Source: Saprospiraceae bacterium (lineage in GTDB: Bacteria; Bacteroidota; Bacteroidia; Chitinophagales; Saprospiraceae). Taken from it: a DNA stretch of 39,511 bases. Positions 28,217-35,672 of this stretch are shown here, in pieces (the first letter of the stretch is position 1; each line of letters starts with the position of its first letter). The position numbers and the translations under genes are program-made. The DNA is taken from positions 1-39,511 of the forward strand of contig JAEUUU010000106.1 in the NCBI GenBank assembly GCA_016787345.1, in the 5' to 3' direction. The notes below the pieces were generated by a model. That model had not been told where the DNA came from, did no database searches, and saw only the letters and a program-made list of their open reading frames with translations.

Positions 28217-28258
28217 TTCGACGGTAGGTAGGCGATATGGACGCTTCCAGCGTACGCT

Positions 28259-28726
28259 TTACGACCGGAAGTGGGCAAAAGCGCGGTTGGCTTCGGCCAT
28301 TTTATGGGTGTCTTCACGCTTTTTAACAGCGCTGCCTTCGCCTTTGCTGGCGGCAATGATCTCGGCGGCAAGTTTTTCAGCCATTCCTTTGCCGGCGCGG
28401 GCGCGGGCGTAGCGAATCAGCCATTTCATGCCGATGGAAATTTTGCGGTTGGCCGGCAATTCCGTGGGGATCTGGAAAGTGGCGCCACCAATACGGCGGC
28501 TGCGGACTTCCACTTGCGGCATGACGTTGTTCAAGGCTTTTTTCCAGACTTGCAACTCGTCCTCGTTGGTGCGGCTTTTTACGAGATCCAATGCATCGTA
28601 AAAAATGCCATACGCCACGGTCTTCTTGCCTTCCCACATCAGGTTATTGACAAAACGGGTTACCATCGTGTCACTATACCGCGGATCGGGAGCCAATACT
28701 CGAGGTTTCGGTTTGTGCTTACGCAT
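28259..28726 (-). CDS. rpsG: 30S ribosomal protein S7
   Basis: S7 binds the 3' major domain of 16S rRNA and starts head assembly. The 155-residue protein begins [17 protein letters not shown] and contains the conserved [29 protein letters not shown] and RRIGG-x-T segments, and ends [19 protein letters not shown]. Length is normal. Second gene of the leftward str operon; a 181-bp gap with octamer repeats separates it from rpsL upstream. Confidence 0.97.
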   Translation of the reverse strand: MRKHKPKPRVLAPDPRYSDTMVTRFVNNLMWEGKKTVAYGIFYDALDLVKSRTNEDELQVWKKALNNVMPQVEVRSRRIGGATFQIPTELPANRKISIGMKWLIRYARARAGKGMAEKLAAEIIAASKGEGSAVKKREDTHKMAEANRAFAHFRS

Positions 28727-28740
28727 TTTATAATGTGCTA

Positions 28741-28904
28741 ATTAATGAATGTGCTAATGTGCTAATTAGACAATGTGCTAATGTGCTAATTAGTTAATGT
28801 GCTAATCGGGGAATGTGTCAATGGCGTAATGTGGCTGGAAAAACTTCCTTCAAAAGGCGAAACGCCCAATTAGCACATTAGCACATTGTCTAATTAGCAC
28901 ACTA
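28741..28904. repeat. Inverted octamer arrays in the str operon
   Basis: Left part (28749-28832): consecutive 8-bp units ending in AAT, mainly GTGCTAAT with variants TAGACAAT, TAGTTAAT, CGGGGAAT, GTGTCAAT and GGCGTAAT. Right part (28867-28903): the same units in inverted orientation (ATTAGCAC, ATTGTCTA). The middle contains a GGCG-AAA-CGCC hairpin. It fills the whole rpsL-rpsG gap, where this operon normally has only a few bases. No gene is present. Confidence 0.88.
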
Positions 28905-28907
28905 ATA

Positions 28908-29282
28908 CTATTTCTTCGGCCGTTTCGAACCGTATTTCGAACGGCTTTTCTTGCGGTTGTTGACGCCGGCGGTATCCAGAGCGCCGCGCACAATGGTGTA
29001 ACGAACACCGGGAAGGTCTTTCACACGACCGCCGCGCACAAGTACGATGGAGTGCTCCTGCAGGTTGTGGCCCTCACCCGGAATGTAGCAAATCACCTCG
29101 ATTCCGTTCACCAAACGAACCTTGGCTACCTTGCGCAGGGCAGAGTTCGGCTTCTTCGGGGTGGTCGTGTACACACGGGTGCATACGCCGCGCTTCTGCG
29201 GAGAGGAACTCAACGCACGGCTTTTGCTTTTGTATTCTACCTGCTCGCGGCCCTTGCGGACCATCTGATTAATGGTTGGCAT
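28908..29282 (-). CDS. rpsL: 30S ribosomal protein S12
   Basis: S12 sits near the decoding centre and controls accuracy. The 124-residue protein starts [13 protein letters not shown] and has the CPQ/PQKRGVC-type block, [18 protein letters not shown] with Lys43, and [13 protein letters not shown]. Lys43 and the PGV lysine are wild-type, so no streptomycin-resistance substitution is seen. It is the first gene of the leftward str operon, preceded by a good promoter match and followed by an octamer array before rpsG. Confidence 0.98.
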   Translation of the reverse strand: MPTINQMVRKGREQVEYKSKSRALSSSPQKRGVCTRVYTTTPKKPNSALRKVAKVRLVNGIEVICYIPGEGHNLQEHSIVLVRGGRVKDLPGVRYTIVRGALDTAGVNNRKKSRSKYGSKRPKK

Positions 29283-29368
29283 AAACGCTTTTAAGCAAAA
29301 ATGTTATAACTCGTTCAAAATCAATTGGAAATTGACCCAATTCTTACAGGGTCTTCCAAAAGCGAACG

Positions 29369-29400
29369 CAAAGATACTTGCATCAGGCAAAATTTTCCAA
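29369..29400 (-). promoter_or_regulatory. str operon promoter (rpsL)
   Basis: On the minus strand TTG (29398-29400), 21 bp, then TATCTTTG (29369-29376), matching the Bacteroidota TTG / TAnnTTTG pattern. It lies about 87 bp upstream of the rpsL start, leaving a leader of roughly 80 nt. This is the best-formed promoter in the window. Confidence 0.65.
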
Positions 29401-29459
29401 ATCAGACTTAAAAATTTACCGCAAAGACCCTGGAACCGCCGAATTGCGTTCATAAGATC

Positions 29460-30122
29460 ATGCGTCGCTTTTTCCTGTTCCTCCGCTTTTCAGGGGTGTT
29501 GACAGTAATGCTGTTCAGCTGTCCTTTTCTCAATGCTCAGGTTACCAAGGCTCCGGAGCAGCCCTACACGCTGTTGTATGGCATTGACAACACGCTCAAA
29601 TTGACGGCAGCCGACACGCCCGACTCCTGTCTCTTGGTACGGATGGAAGGCGGTGAGGTCAGAAAATACGGAAACGGCCTATACGCACTGACTGTGCTGA
29701 CCGACTCGCCCCGAGTCCATCTCGACCTGTACGATACCTGCCGCAATACGCTGATCGACCGTCGTTTCTGTCAGGTGAAAAGCCTGCCGATCGCCATCGA
29801 ACTGGGCAAGCACCGCGGCGGACCAATTTCAGCGGCAGCATTCAAAGCGCACGGCGGCCTCAGCGCAAGGGTAACCGGTCTCGACATTCAGGCAACCTTG
29901 CCTGTCATCGGTTTCAGGGTCGTTTTTTTCAGCCGTACAAAAGATCAAACCTGGGAGGGCTATAATTCCGGTGGCAGATTTGAAGGCCGGGTACTGGAAC
30001 AATTGCAAACGGTGTCGGCCGGCGATGTGGTAATTTTTCGCCAGATATCCTACCGAAGCCCAGGGCCCCGCGGTGAACAACTGAGATTCAGCGAGCAGGA
30101 ACTGATCTTTGAAATCCGGTAA
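29460..30122 (+). CDS. Free-standing GldM C-terminal-domain-like secreted protein
   Basis: A 220-residue protein with a signal peptide (MRRFFLFLRFSGVLTVMLFS..LNAQ, cleavage near residue 27). The rest resembles the last two domains of GldM: LYGIDNTLKLTA, a GG-x-x-x-x-GNGLY repeat, RRFCQVKSLPIAIELGKHRGGPISAAAFKAHGGLSA, FRVVFFSRT, and GDVVIFRQISYRSPGPRGEQL. GldM normally spans the inner membrane and forms the shaft of the T9SS motor, with gldK, gldL and gldN alongside; here none is present and there is no membrane anchor. It is convergent with porQ, 5 bp apart. A separate periplasmic or secreted adaptor is possible. Confidence 0.78.
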   Translation: MRRFFLFLRFSGVLTVMLFSCPFLNAQVTKAPEQPYTLLYGIDNTLKLTAADTPDSCLLVRMEGGEVRKYGNGLYALTVLTDSPRVHLDLYDTCRNTLIDRRFCQVKSLPIAIELGKHRGGPISAAAFKAHGGLSARVTGLDIQATLPVIGFRVVFFSRTKDQTWEGYNSGGRFEGRVLEQLQTVSAGDVVIFRQISYRSPGPRGEQLRFSEQELIFEIR

Positions 30123-30127
30123 AAGCG

Positions 30128-31180
30128 TTAAAAAAAGTCTTTCAGATTCGTGCCGATACCGACGTGCAGCACTCCGCCGGCCAGGTGATAGGCCGCATAG
30201 CCCACGTCGAGCCGAAAACGGCTGATTTTAAAACCGACGCCACCGGAAAAGCCGGCCAGACTGCGGTAGTTGCGCACCGACAGTTCTTTTTTTCGTAAAT
30301 GATTGTAACCCAATCGTATACGAAACGACTCGTTTCTACCCAGCAGGAATTCACCGGAAAAAATGAAGTGGCGGAAAAAGTTGTCGATACCCGGATTGCC
30401 CTGTGTCTGGCTTTGTTCGCCGCCGAAAAGCAGCACATCGTCGTCCTGGTTGTTGGGGTCGTCGTAACGCAAATCCCACTGATTCAGGCTGTGTGCGATC
30501 ACTGTGAACCGAAAAGGCAGGTGTTTGAGCCGTTTGCTGAATCCTACCTGAAGGTCGTAGGGCAAATCTTCCTTCACACCGTTGTAAGTGGCCAGTTGAG
30601 CGCCTACGTTGCGCAACACGATGGCGGCCGAAAAGCGGTTGGCGGTATCCACATAAATCGCGCCTGCATCGGCAGCCAGTGCAGAGGCCTGATACACGTC
30701 GAGGGTGGAGACGCCAAAGCGCAGATTGAGTCCGAGGGAGATTCGATCGGTTAGTTGCCGCGCGCCGCCCAGGGTAAACGCCGTTTCGGAGGCTTTTACA
30801 TTGCCGGTCACATTGCCGAACTCATCGGCCTGTTTGATGTCGCCATAGCCGATGTATTGCAAACCACCGTGCACAGTAAAGCCAAGTTTGGGCAAATGCG
30901 CGCCGTAAGCGGCATAACCGTGCTGCACATCGGTCAAGAAGAAGTTGTGCTGGAAAGTCAGGCGGCCGTCCATCGAAGGGTTGAGCGCGGCAGGGTTGGC
31001 GGCAGCAAAGGCCAGATCGTCGTCCTGCACCGTGATCTGGGCGCCGCCCAAACCTGTGATTCGTGCCGAGGGCGGCAGAGTCATAAACTTAAAAACGTGC
31101 TGGCCGCCGGTGATCTGGGCCAGCAACTGCAACGGCAGGAGCCATGCAGCCAGAGCAAGAACAGGTAGTTGTTTTTTCAT
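30128..31180 (-). CDS. porQ: Type IX secretion system outer-membrane protein PorQ
   Basis: PorQ is a beta-barrel outer-membrane protein of the FadL/PorV-like group linked to the T9SS and to attachment of its cargo. Start at 31180 (MKKQLPVLALAAWLLPLQLLAQ) gives 350 residues with a signal peptide; an open frame further out is repeat sequence. Early motifs HVFKFMTLPPSARITGLGG and FAAANPAALNPSMDGRL are typical of PorQ/PorV relatives, followed by barrel strands. It ends 5 bp from the stop of the GldM-C-like gene. It lies downstream of the MORN lipoprotein, separated by a palindromic element of about 240 bp that must carry or displace its promoter. Confidence 0.85.
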   Translation of the reverse strand: MKKQLPVLALAAWLLPLQLLAQITGGQHVFKFMTLPPSARITGLGGAQITVQDDDLAFAAANPAALNPSMDGRLTFQHNFFLTDVQHGYAAYGAHLPKLGFTVHGGLQYIGYGDIKQADEFGNVTGNVKASETAFTLGGARQLTDRISLGLNLRFGVSTLDVYQASALAADAGAIYVDTANRFSAAIVLRNVGAQLATYNGVKEDLPYDLQVGFSKRLKHLPFRFTVIAHSLNQWDLRYDDPNNQDDDVLLFGGEQSQTQGNPGIDNFFRHFIFSGEFLLGRNESFRIRLGYNHLRKKELSVRNYRSLAGFSGGVGFKISRFRLDVGYAAYHLAGGVLHVGIGTNLKDFF

Positions 31181-31200
31181 GGCAAAACGTTGTTTTTTAT

Positions 31201-31436
31201 GAGGATGCGAGGATGCGAGGATGCGAGGATTTGACAAAAGGGTTATTTCTGCTCTCGGGTTTTGGTGAATTGGTGAATTGGTTATAAAAGTGGGATTTCT
31301 GCTCACAATTCAGAGATTTTGGGCCAACAGGCAAAAAAACCGAGCCCGGGAGCAGAAATAACCCTTTTGTCAAATCCTCGCATCCTCAAATCCTCGCATC
31401 CTCAAATCCTCGCATCCTCAAATCCTCGCATCCTCA
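31201..31436. repeat. Nested palindromic element A2 with octamer arms
   Basis: Outer arms 31201-31259 and 31344-31436 pair through GAGGATGC/GAGGATTT octamers and the core CAAAAGGGTTATTTCTGCTC (one mismatch). Inside lies part of a second element with GTGAATTG octamers, a variant core (GTGGGATTTCTGCTCAC) and the module CAGAGATTTT...CAGGCAAAAA...CCGAGCCC, also found in element A3. The TGA stop of the MORN lipoprotein is in the last octamer-like unit. Confidence 0.9.
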
Positions 31437-32048
31437 ATCCTTCTTCCACCTCGTCTGGCACATGCCGAGTTTGCAATCGGCGATACGGACCAGGGCGCCG
31501 GTGGTATCGTATTCTTTCAATTCGCCGTCTTCAACGGGGCCGTCTTCGGTCGGGACGTAGTTGCCCTCGGTTTTGAGAACGCCGGTGTCGTAATATTCGG
31601 TAAAGGGGCCATTTTCTTCGCCGTTTTTGAACATGACTTTTTCCGCTACCGTGCCATTGGCATAATAAGCAAGGCTCAGTCCTTCGATTTGGCCTTTGAC
31701 AAATGTCTGTTCTACCATCAGGACGCCTTTATCGGAGAATTTCTGATATTTTCCTGAAAAAGTGCCATTGTCGTAATGCTCCACAATGTCGACCTGACCA
31801 TTGGTGTAAAACAGGCGGCGTTCGCCGTGAAGCGAGTCGTTCTGATAGGTGGCTTCTTCCAGCAGTTTTCCTTCGGGGCTGAAGCGCTGGTAGCGACCGT
31901 GTTTGGCAAAATCTTTTTTTCGCCGTTCGAAACGCTCCATGTTACCCAGGGAATCGCGGTTTTCAATTGTTTCAACGGGGGGCTCGCCTGCACAGGCAGC
32001 GAGAAAAAGGAGTAGAAGCGCAAGCAGGCTCAAGCGGTTTGTTTGCAT
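31434..32048 (-). CDS. MORN-repeat (YwqK-like) lipoprotein
   Basis: A 204-residue lipoprotein: MQTNRLSLLALLLLFLAAC with Cys at residue 19. The mature part consists of MORN-variant repeats of about 23 residues: GRYQRFSPEGKLLEEATYQNDS, GERRLFYTNGQVDIVEHYDNG, GKYQKFSDKGVLMVEQTFVKG, and two more. Such proteins are often labelled as YwqK-family antitoxins, but the repeat is a general beta-hairpin scaffold and no toxin is next to it. It probably sits in the periplasm or outer membrane. porQ lies downstream on the same strand. Confidence 0.82.
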   Translation of the reverse strand: MQTNRLSLLALLLLFLAACAGEPPVETIENRDSLGNMERFERRKKDFAKHGRYQRFSPEGKLLEEATYQNDSLHGERRLFYTNGQVDIVEHYDNGTFSGKYQKFSDKGVLMVEQTFVKGQIEGLSLAYYANGTVAEKVMFKNGEENGPFTEYYDTGVLKTEGNYVPTEDGPVEDGELKEYDTTGALVRIADCKLGMCQTRWKKD

Positions 32049-32201
32049 GGCGTAAGATCAATTTTGAGTGGATAAAATCGTGCAGCGATGCAAACGCAAA
32101 GGTTGACGACGAAATTCTGAATAAGGCTGCCTGAGTGAAAAAATTTCGGCGCAAACTTTTGTGCGGAGTTGGATCTTTCGCCGGCAAATTTTTCCTGTCT
32201 C

Positions 32202-33377
32202 ATGTCGCAAAGAATCACCCTGCAGGCCTGGTGGCATTTTTTTCGCAGTTTTTGGTCGAACCCGCGGGCCCGGGCAGTCGGCCTGGCATTTTCGCTGTGT
32301 TCCTGGAGTTTCGGCAGTTGGGTGGTGCATATCCCGCACGTGAAAGCCGCCCTGCAACTCGACGACGCACAACTTGGCTGGGCGCTTTTCGGTTTGCCGG
32401 CCGGGCAATTGTTCATCAACCCGATCTCCGGTCGCTTAGCCGGGCATTTTGGCCCCTCGCGCATCTGCATTGTTGCAGCGGCGAGCACGGCGTTGTTGCT
32501 GGTGTTGCCCGTTCTGGCGCCTTCCATGGCGTTGCTGGTGGGCGGACTGGTCTTGTTCGGCGCGTCTTTGGCTTTGCTGGGCATGGCCATGAACGCCTGC
32601 GTGCCCGAAGTGGAAATAGAAGGCCGACATTCGATCATGGCCATCTGTCACGGCCTGTGGAGCCTGGGCGGCATGTTGAGTTCCGCTTTGGCCAGCGCCC
32701 TGCTGGGTGCGGGCTGGTTGCCACGTCAGCATATTTTGCTGGCGTCGTCGGTCATGTTATTGGTTTTGTTGGCGATTGCCCCTACCCTTCGCCGTATTCC
32801 CAAGCCAGAACACCCCGATTCGGCACATCATGGCATGGCGCGCCCGACGAAAAATCTGGTTTTGCTGGTCCTGATCGGCTTTTTTGCCTTATTGTCGGAA
32901 GGACTGGCATTCGACTGGAGCGGGGTGTTTCTGCGCGATTTCAGGGGCGCCGGGCCGGCAGCGGCGGCATTGGGTTTTACGGCATTTACCATGGCCATGA
33001 CGATCGGGCGATTTGCCGGTGATTTGCTGATTGCACGCCACGGTGAACGCCGCCTGTTGGTGATATGCGGACTAGTGGCAGCCACGGGACTGAGCATGGC
33101 GATATTTATTCCGACGCTCTGGGGCGGATGGCTGGGGTTCTGTATTATGGGGCTGGGTTGCTCTCTGGCCGCGCCCATGTTGTTCAGCATGTCGATGCGC
33201 CTGCCCAACGTCACACCGGCCGCCGGTCTGGCGACTTTCGTTACTTTTAGTTTTTTAGCTTTTCTGGCTGGTCCTCCCCTGATCGGACTGATCGCAAACG
33301 TGGTGAGCCTGCCGGTGGCTATGATGGGCGTGGCAGGTTTGTTGTTGCTGGGAGTGGTGCTGGCAAGGCAGATCTGA
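32202..33377 (+). CDS. MFS transporter (YbjJ-like)
   Basis: A 391-residue major-facilitator carrier with about 12 predicted membrane helices and no signal peptide. The start at 32202 gives MSQRITLQAWWHFF; an upstream in-frame start at 32169 adds poor sequence. Early segments FGSWVVHIPHVKAALQLDDAQLGWALFGLP and the conserved loop GRLAGHFGPSRI look like the YbjJ/fucose-permease-related group. The substrate is unknown; sugars or drugs are possible. Its stop is followed within 3 bp by octamer repeats. Confidence 0.85.
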   Translation: MSQRITLQAWWHFFRSFWSNPRARAVGLAFSLCSWSFGSWVVHIPHVKAALQLDDAQLGWALFGLPAGQLFINPISGRLAGHFGPSRICIVAAASTALLLVLPVLAPSMALLVGGLVLFGASLALLGMAMNACVPEVEIEGRHSIMAICHGLWSLGGMLSSALASALLGAGWLPRQHILLASSVMLLVLLAIAPTLRRIPKPEHPDSAHHGMARPTKNLVLLVLIGFFALLSEGLAFDWSGVFLRDFRGAGPAAAALGFTAFTMAMTIGRFAGDLLIARHGERRLLVICGLVAATGLSMAIFIPTLWGGWLGFCIMGLGCSLAAPMLFSMSMRLPNVTPAAGLATFVTFSFLAFLAGPPLIGLIANVVSLPVAMMGVAGLLLLGVVLARQI

Positions 33378-33380
33378 ATG

Positions 33381-33565
33381 GTTATTTGGTGAGTTGGTGA
33401 GTTGGTGAGTTGGTGAGTTGGTGAGTTGGTTATTTGGTGAATTGGTGAATTGGTTATAAAAGGGTTACTTCTGCTCACATTTCAGAGATTTTGCCTACAG
33501 GCAAAAACCGAGCCCGAGAGCAGAAGTAACCCTTTTATAACCAAATAACCGATTCACCAATTCAC
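33381..33565. repeat. Palindromic element A3 with octamer arrays
   Basis: Left array: GTTATTTG, five GTGAGTTG, GTTATTTG, two GTGAATTG. Core arms GGTTATAAAAGGGTTACTTC (33451 on) and its complement pair over 25 bp. The inside has a TTTTGCC-TACA-GGCAAAA hairpin. Right array: the same octamers inverted (CAAATAAC, CGATTCAC, CAATTCAC) but in a different order. It lies exactly between the stops of the convergent MFS and PDZ genes. Confidence 0.92.
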
Positions 33566-33567
33566 CA

Positions 33568-35361
33568 TTAATTCACAATGATTTGCTCCGTAAAGATCTT
33601 GTCGCCCTGTTGTACCTGGATGACGACGGTGCCTTTGGCGTATTCGTTCAGATCGAATTGCTGGTTGTAATCGCCATTGAAGGCATTCAGTTCTTCACGG
33701 AACAACTGCCGGCCGGAGAGATCGAACAAGGTGATAATCGTGGGAAGCGGTTCGCTGCGAAACTCGATGGTGACAGGTCCCGCCGTGGGGTTGGGATAGG
33801 CGCGGAACGACTCAAGTTTCAGGCTGCGATCCTGCGCTACCGGGGCGACCGGAGCGGCAGGCTGAGCGGCATCGCCCTCACTGGCAGCCCGGCGGATCGT
33901 GATCACGCGACGGGTGCGCATGCGTTGTTGTTCGTTTTCACCCCAGTTCCAGGCATAAAACTGGCGTTGCACATTGGCACCTTCGTCGTCGTTGGTAATA
34001 ACGGTAACCCGGTTTTGGTCTTTGCAGGCTTTGAGCGATGCCTCGACGGTTTTGGGGGCATTGTCGCGCAGGTATTCAACCGTCACCTTGTCGCCCGGCT
34101 GATATTTGGCAATTTCGTTCCACAGTTCGTCGTGGTTGCGCACCGGCTGACCATTCACGCCGGTAATGACGTCGCCGACTTGCATGGATGCGTCGCGAGC
34201 GGCCGATTCTTCGGTAAATTCCGAAACCTTCGAGCCTTCTTTGCCGTCGGCCGACCACGAGCCGGAGTAGACACCCAGGCAGGCGGGCTTTTGGCGTACG
34301 TCCACGTCAAAATCATTCGACCAGTTGTTGTTAAAGTTGAAATCGCGGTTCCAGTTTTCGCCTGTGGTCCAGGTGTTTTTGGCCTCTTTCAGGGTTGCGG
34401 TGGCCGTACCGGCAGTATTGCCGCGCAGGTAAGCCACCCGCAGTTGATCGCCCGGTTTGGTATCTTGCATGAAGTCCTCTATATCTTCCCAATCGCGCAC
34501 CGGCGTATCGTTGAGGGCGGTAATGACGTCGCCATCTTTCAGACCGGCTGTTTCGGCAGCCGATTCGTCCACGATTTCCACCGCCACGCCGGACTTGTTG
34601 TCGTCGTCGTCGTCGGGCGATACGCCAAGGAAGCCGCGCGATTGTTCTTTTTCGGTCGTCACGACGTTTTGGGCGCCACGTTGGGTAAGCGTAGCCGTGG
34701 TCGTGGCTTCTTTGTCGCCGCGGCGATAAACAATCCGCACCTCGTCGCCGGGTTTGGTGGCCGAAATGAATTTGGTCAGATCGCTCCAGCGGTTGATCCG
34801 GGTGTCGTTGAGCGAGAGGATCAGGTCGTTGGTTTTGAGGCCGGCCTGATCGGCAGCATAGCCGCGCATGACCTCTACGACGAGCCCTTCGGCATCGGAG
34901 TCTTCGTCGGAATCTTCCTGTACACCCAGAAAACCGCTCGGCTCGCAGGATTTGCCGACCCAGACCTGAGCGCCCTGGCCGAGTTCGCGCATGGTGGCGC
35001 CGACTTCGTTCATGGCGTCGTTGAACTCGTCCCAGTCGATGCGGATGAGCGTTTCTTCATCCGGTTGTTCATCGCTTGTGGTGATGCGAACGTAGTTGCC
35101 GCCTTCCGCTTCTTCGCGAATGCGAATCTCGACGTTGTCTGCCTCGTTATCCTTGAGGTAAGCGTCGGCGTCGAAGTTTTCGGCTGCCTTGCCTTTTTTC
35201 ACAATGGTTTCGGTACTCACCGTACCGTCGGGGTCGACGGTGCGCTTGGTGATCACGATTTTTTTGTCGTTGTTTTCAGCGGGTTGCTGGCCCATAACCG
35301 GGCTGAGGCACCAGAGGAGCAGCAGGAATGTAGCCGCGAGGAGCGTTCCAATTGTTTTCAT
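33568..35361 (-). CDS. Secreted triple-PDZ protein with T9SS sorting domain
   Basis: A 597-residue acidic protein. It has a signal peptide (MKTIGTLLAATFLLLLWCLS..MGQ), an N-terminal acidic region, three PDZ domains starting near residues 146 (GFLGVQED), 243 (RGFLGVSPDD) and 360 (ACLGVYSG), and each with the AAD/AGLK-x-x-D-x-I-x-x-x-N pattern. A linker rich in Ala and Pro follows, then a C-terminal T9SS sorting domain (FRAYPNPTAGPVTIEFR, LFDLSGRQLF, GTVVIQVQQGDKIFTEQIIV). It is therefore probably exported to the cell surface by the T9SS. It has no protease domain. A 9-bp tandem repeat lies just upstream of its start. Confidence 0.9.
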   Translation of the reverse strand: MKTIGTLLAATFLLLLWCLSPVMGQQPAENNDKKIVITKRTVDPDGTVSTETIVKKGKAAENFDADAYLKDNEADNVEIRIREEAEGGNYVRITTSDEQPDEETLIRIDWDEFNDAMNEVGATMRELGQGAQVWVGKSCEPSGFLGVQEDSDEDSDAEGLVVEVMRGYAADQAGLKTNDLILSLNDTRINRWSDLTKFISATKPGDEVRIVYRRGDKEATTTATLTQRGAQNVVTTEKEQSRGFLGVSPDDDDDNKSGVAVEIVDESAAETAGLKDGDVITALNDTPVRDWEDIEDFMQDTKPGDQLRVAYLRGNTAGTATATLKEAKNTWTTGENWNRDFNFNNNWSNDFDVDVRQKPACLGVYSGSWSADGKEGSKVSEFTEESAARDASMQVGDVITGVNGQPVRNHDELWNEIAKYQPGDKVTVEYLRDNAPKTVEASLKACKDQNRVTVITNDDEGANVQRQFYAWNWGENEQQRMRTRRVITIRRAASEGDAAQPAAPVAPVAQDRSLKLESFRAYPNPTAGPVTIEFRSEPLPTIITLFDLSGRQLFREELNAFNGDYNQQFDLNEYAKGTVVIQVQQGDKIFTEQIIVN

Positions 35362-35374
35362 ACCTTATATTAAG

Positions 35375-35452
35375 TTGATTCGATTGATTCGATTGATTCG
35401 ATTGATTCGATTGATTCGATTGATTCGATTGATTCGATTGATTCGATTGATT
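35375..35452. repeat. 9-bp tandem repeat upstream of the PDZ gene
   Basis: Eight perfect copies of TTGATTCGA plus six more bases, starting 14 bp before the PDZ gene's ATG (which is on the minus strand). The position is in its leader or promoter-to-start spacing. A LIR-repeat peptide read from it is not a gene. Confidence 0.95.
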
Positions 35453-35513
35453 ATAAGTATTTTAGGAAAAATTTAAAAAGGATTCCGGAAATAAAAATAG
35501 GGTAAAAAACACC

Positions 35514-35569
35514 ACTACGAAAACAATCGTAGACCAATGTGCTATTTTTTGTCACAAAAGACCAATGTG
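35514..35569. promoter_or_regulatory. Small hairpin and 11-bp direct repeats upstream of the PDZ gene
   Basis: A hairpin CTACGA-AAACAA-TCGTAG (35514-35531) is followed by AGACCAATGTG at 35531-35541 and again at 35559-35569, 28 bp apart. The repeats could be operator half-sites for the leftward PDZ gene. No TAnnTTTG match was found near. Of the 569-bp gap 35362-35930, the rest holds the 9-bp array, an ATTGCACGCAGAG-type element and about 120 bp with no recognised feature. Confidence 0.35.
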
Positions 35570-35672
35570 TGTTGTCGAAGTTGCATCGGTGCAGCCTGGC
35601 CATTAAAAAAATATCGACGGGTAAAAGGCGCATTGGGTTGAATGCGGGATTTGCGCGTCTCTGCGTGCAACT

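Noticed and set aside
31434-32048. Toxin-antitoxin antitoxin function for the YwqK-like gene
   Set aside because: No toxin gene is adjacent; the similarity is only to the MORN-type repeat, and the protein is a lipoprotein.
33381-33565. Possible CRISPR array from the octamer series
   Set aside because: The units are 8 bp, contiguous and without spacers.
33583-35373. 596-codon open frame opposite the PDZ gene
   Set aside because: It is fully antisense to a well-supported PDZ/T9SS protein and has no domain, signal or start context of its own.
35189-35476. Reading frame giving repeated LIR tripeptides
   Set aside because: It is only the translation of the 9-bp tandem array; no start context or homology.
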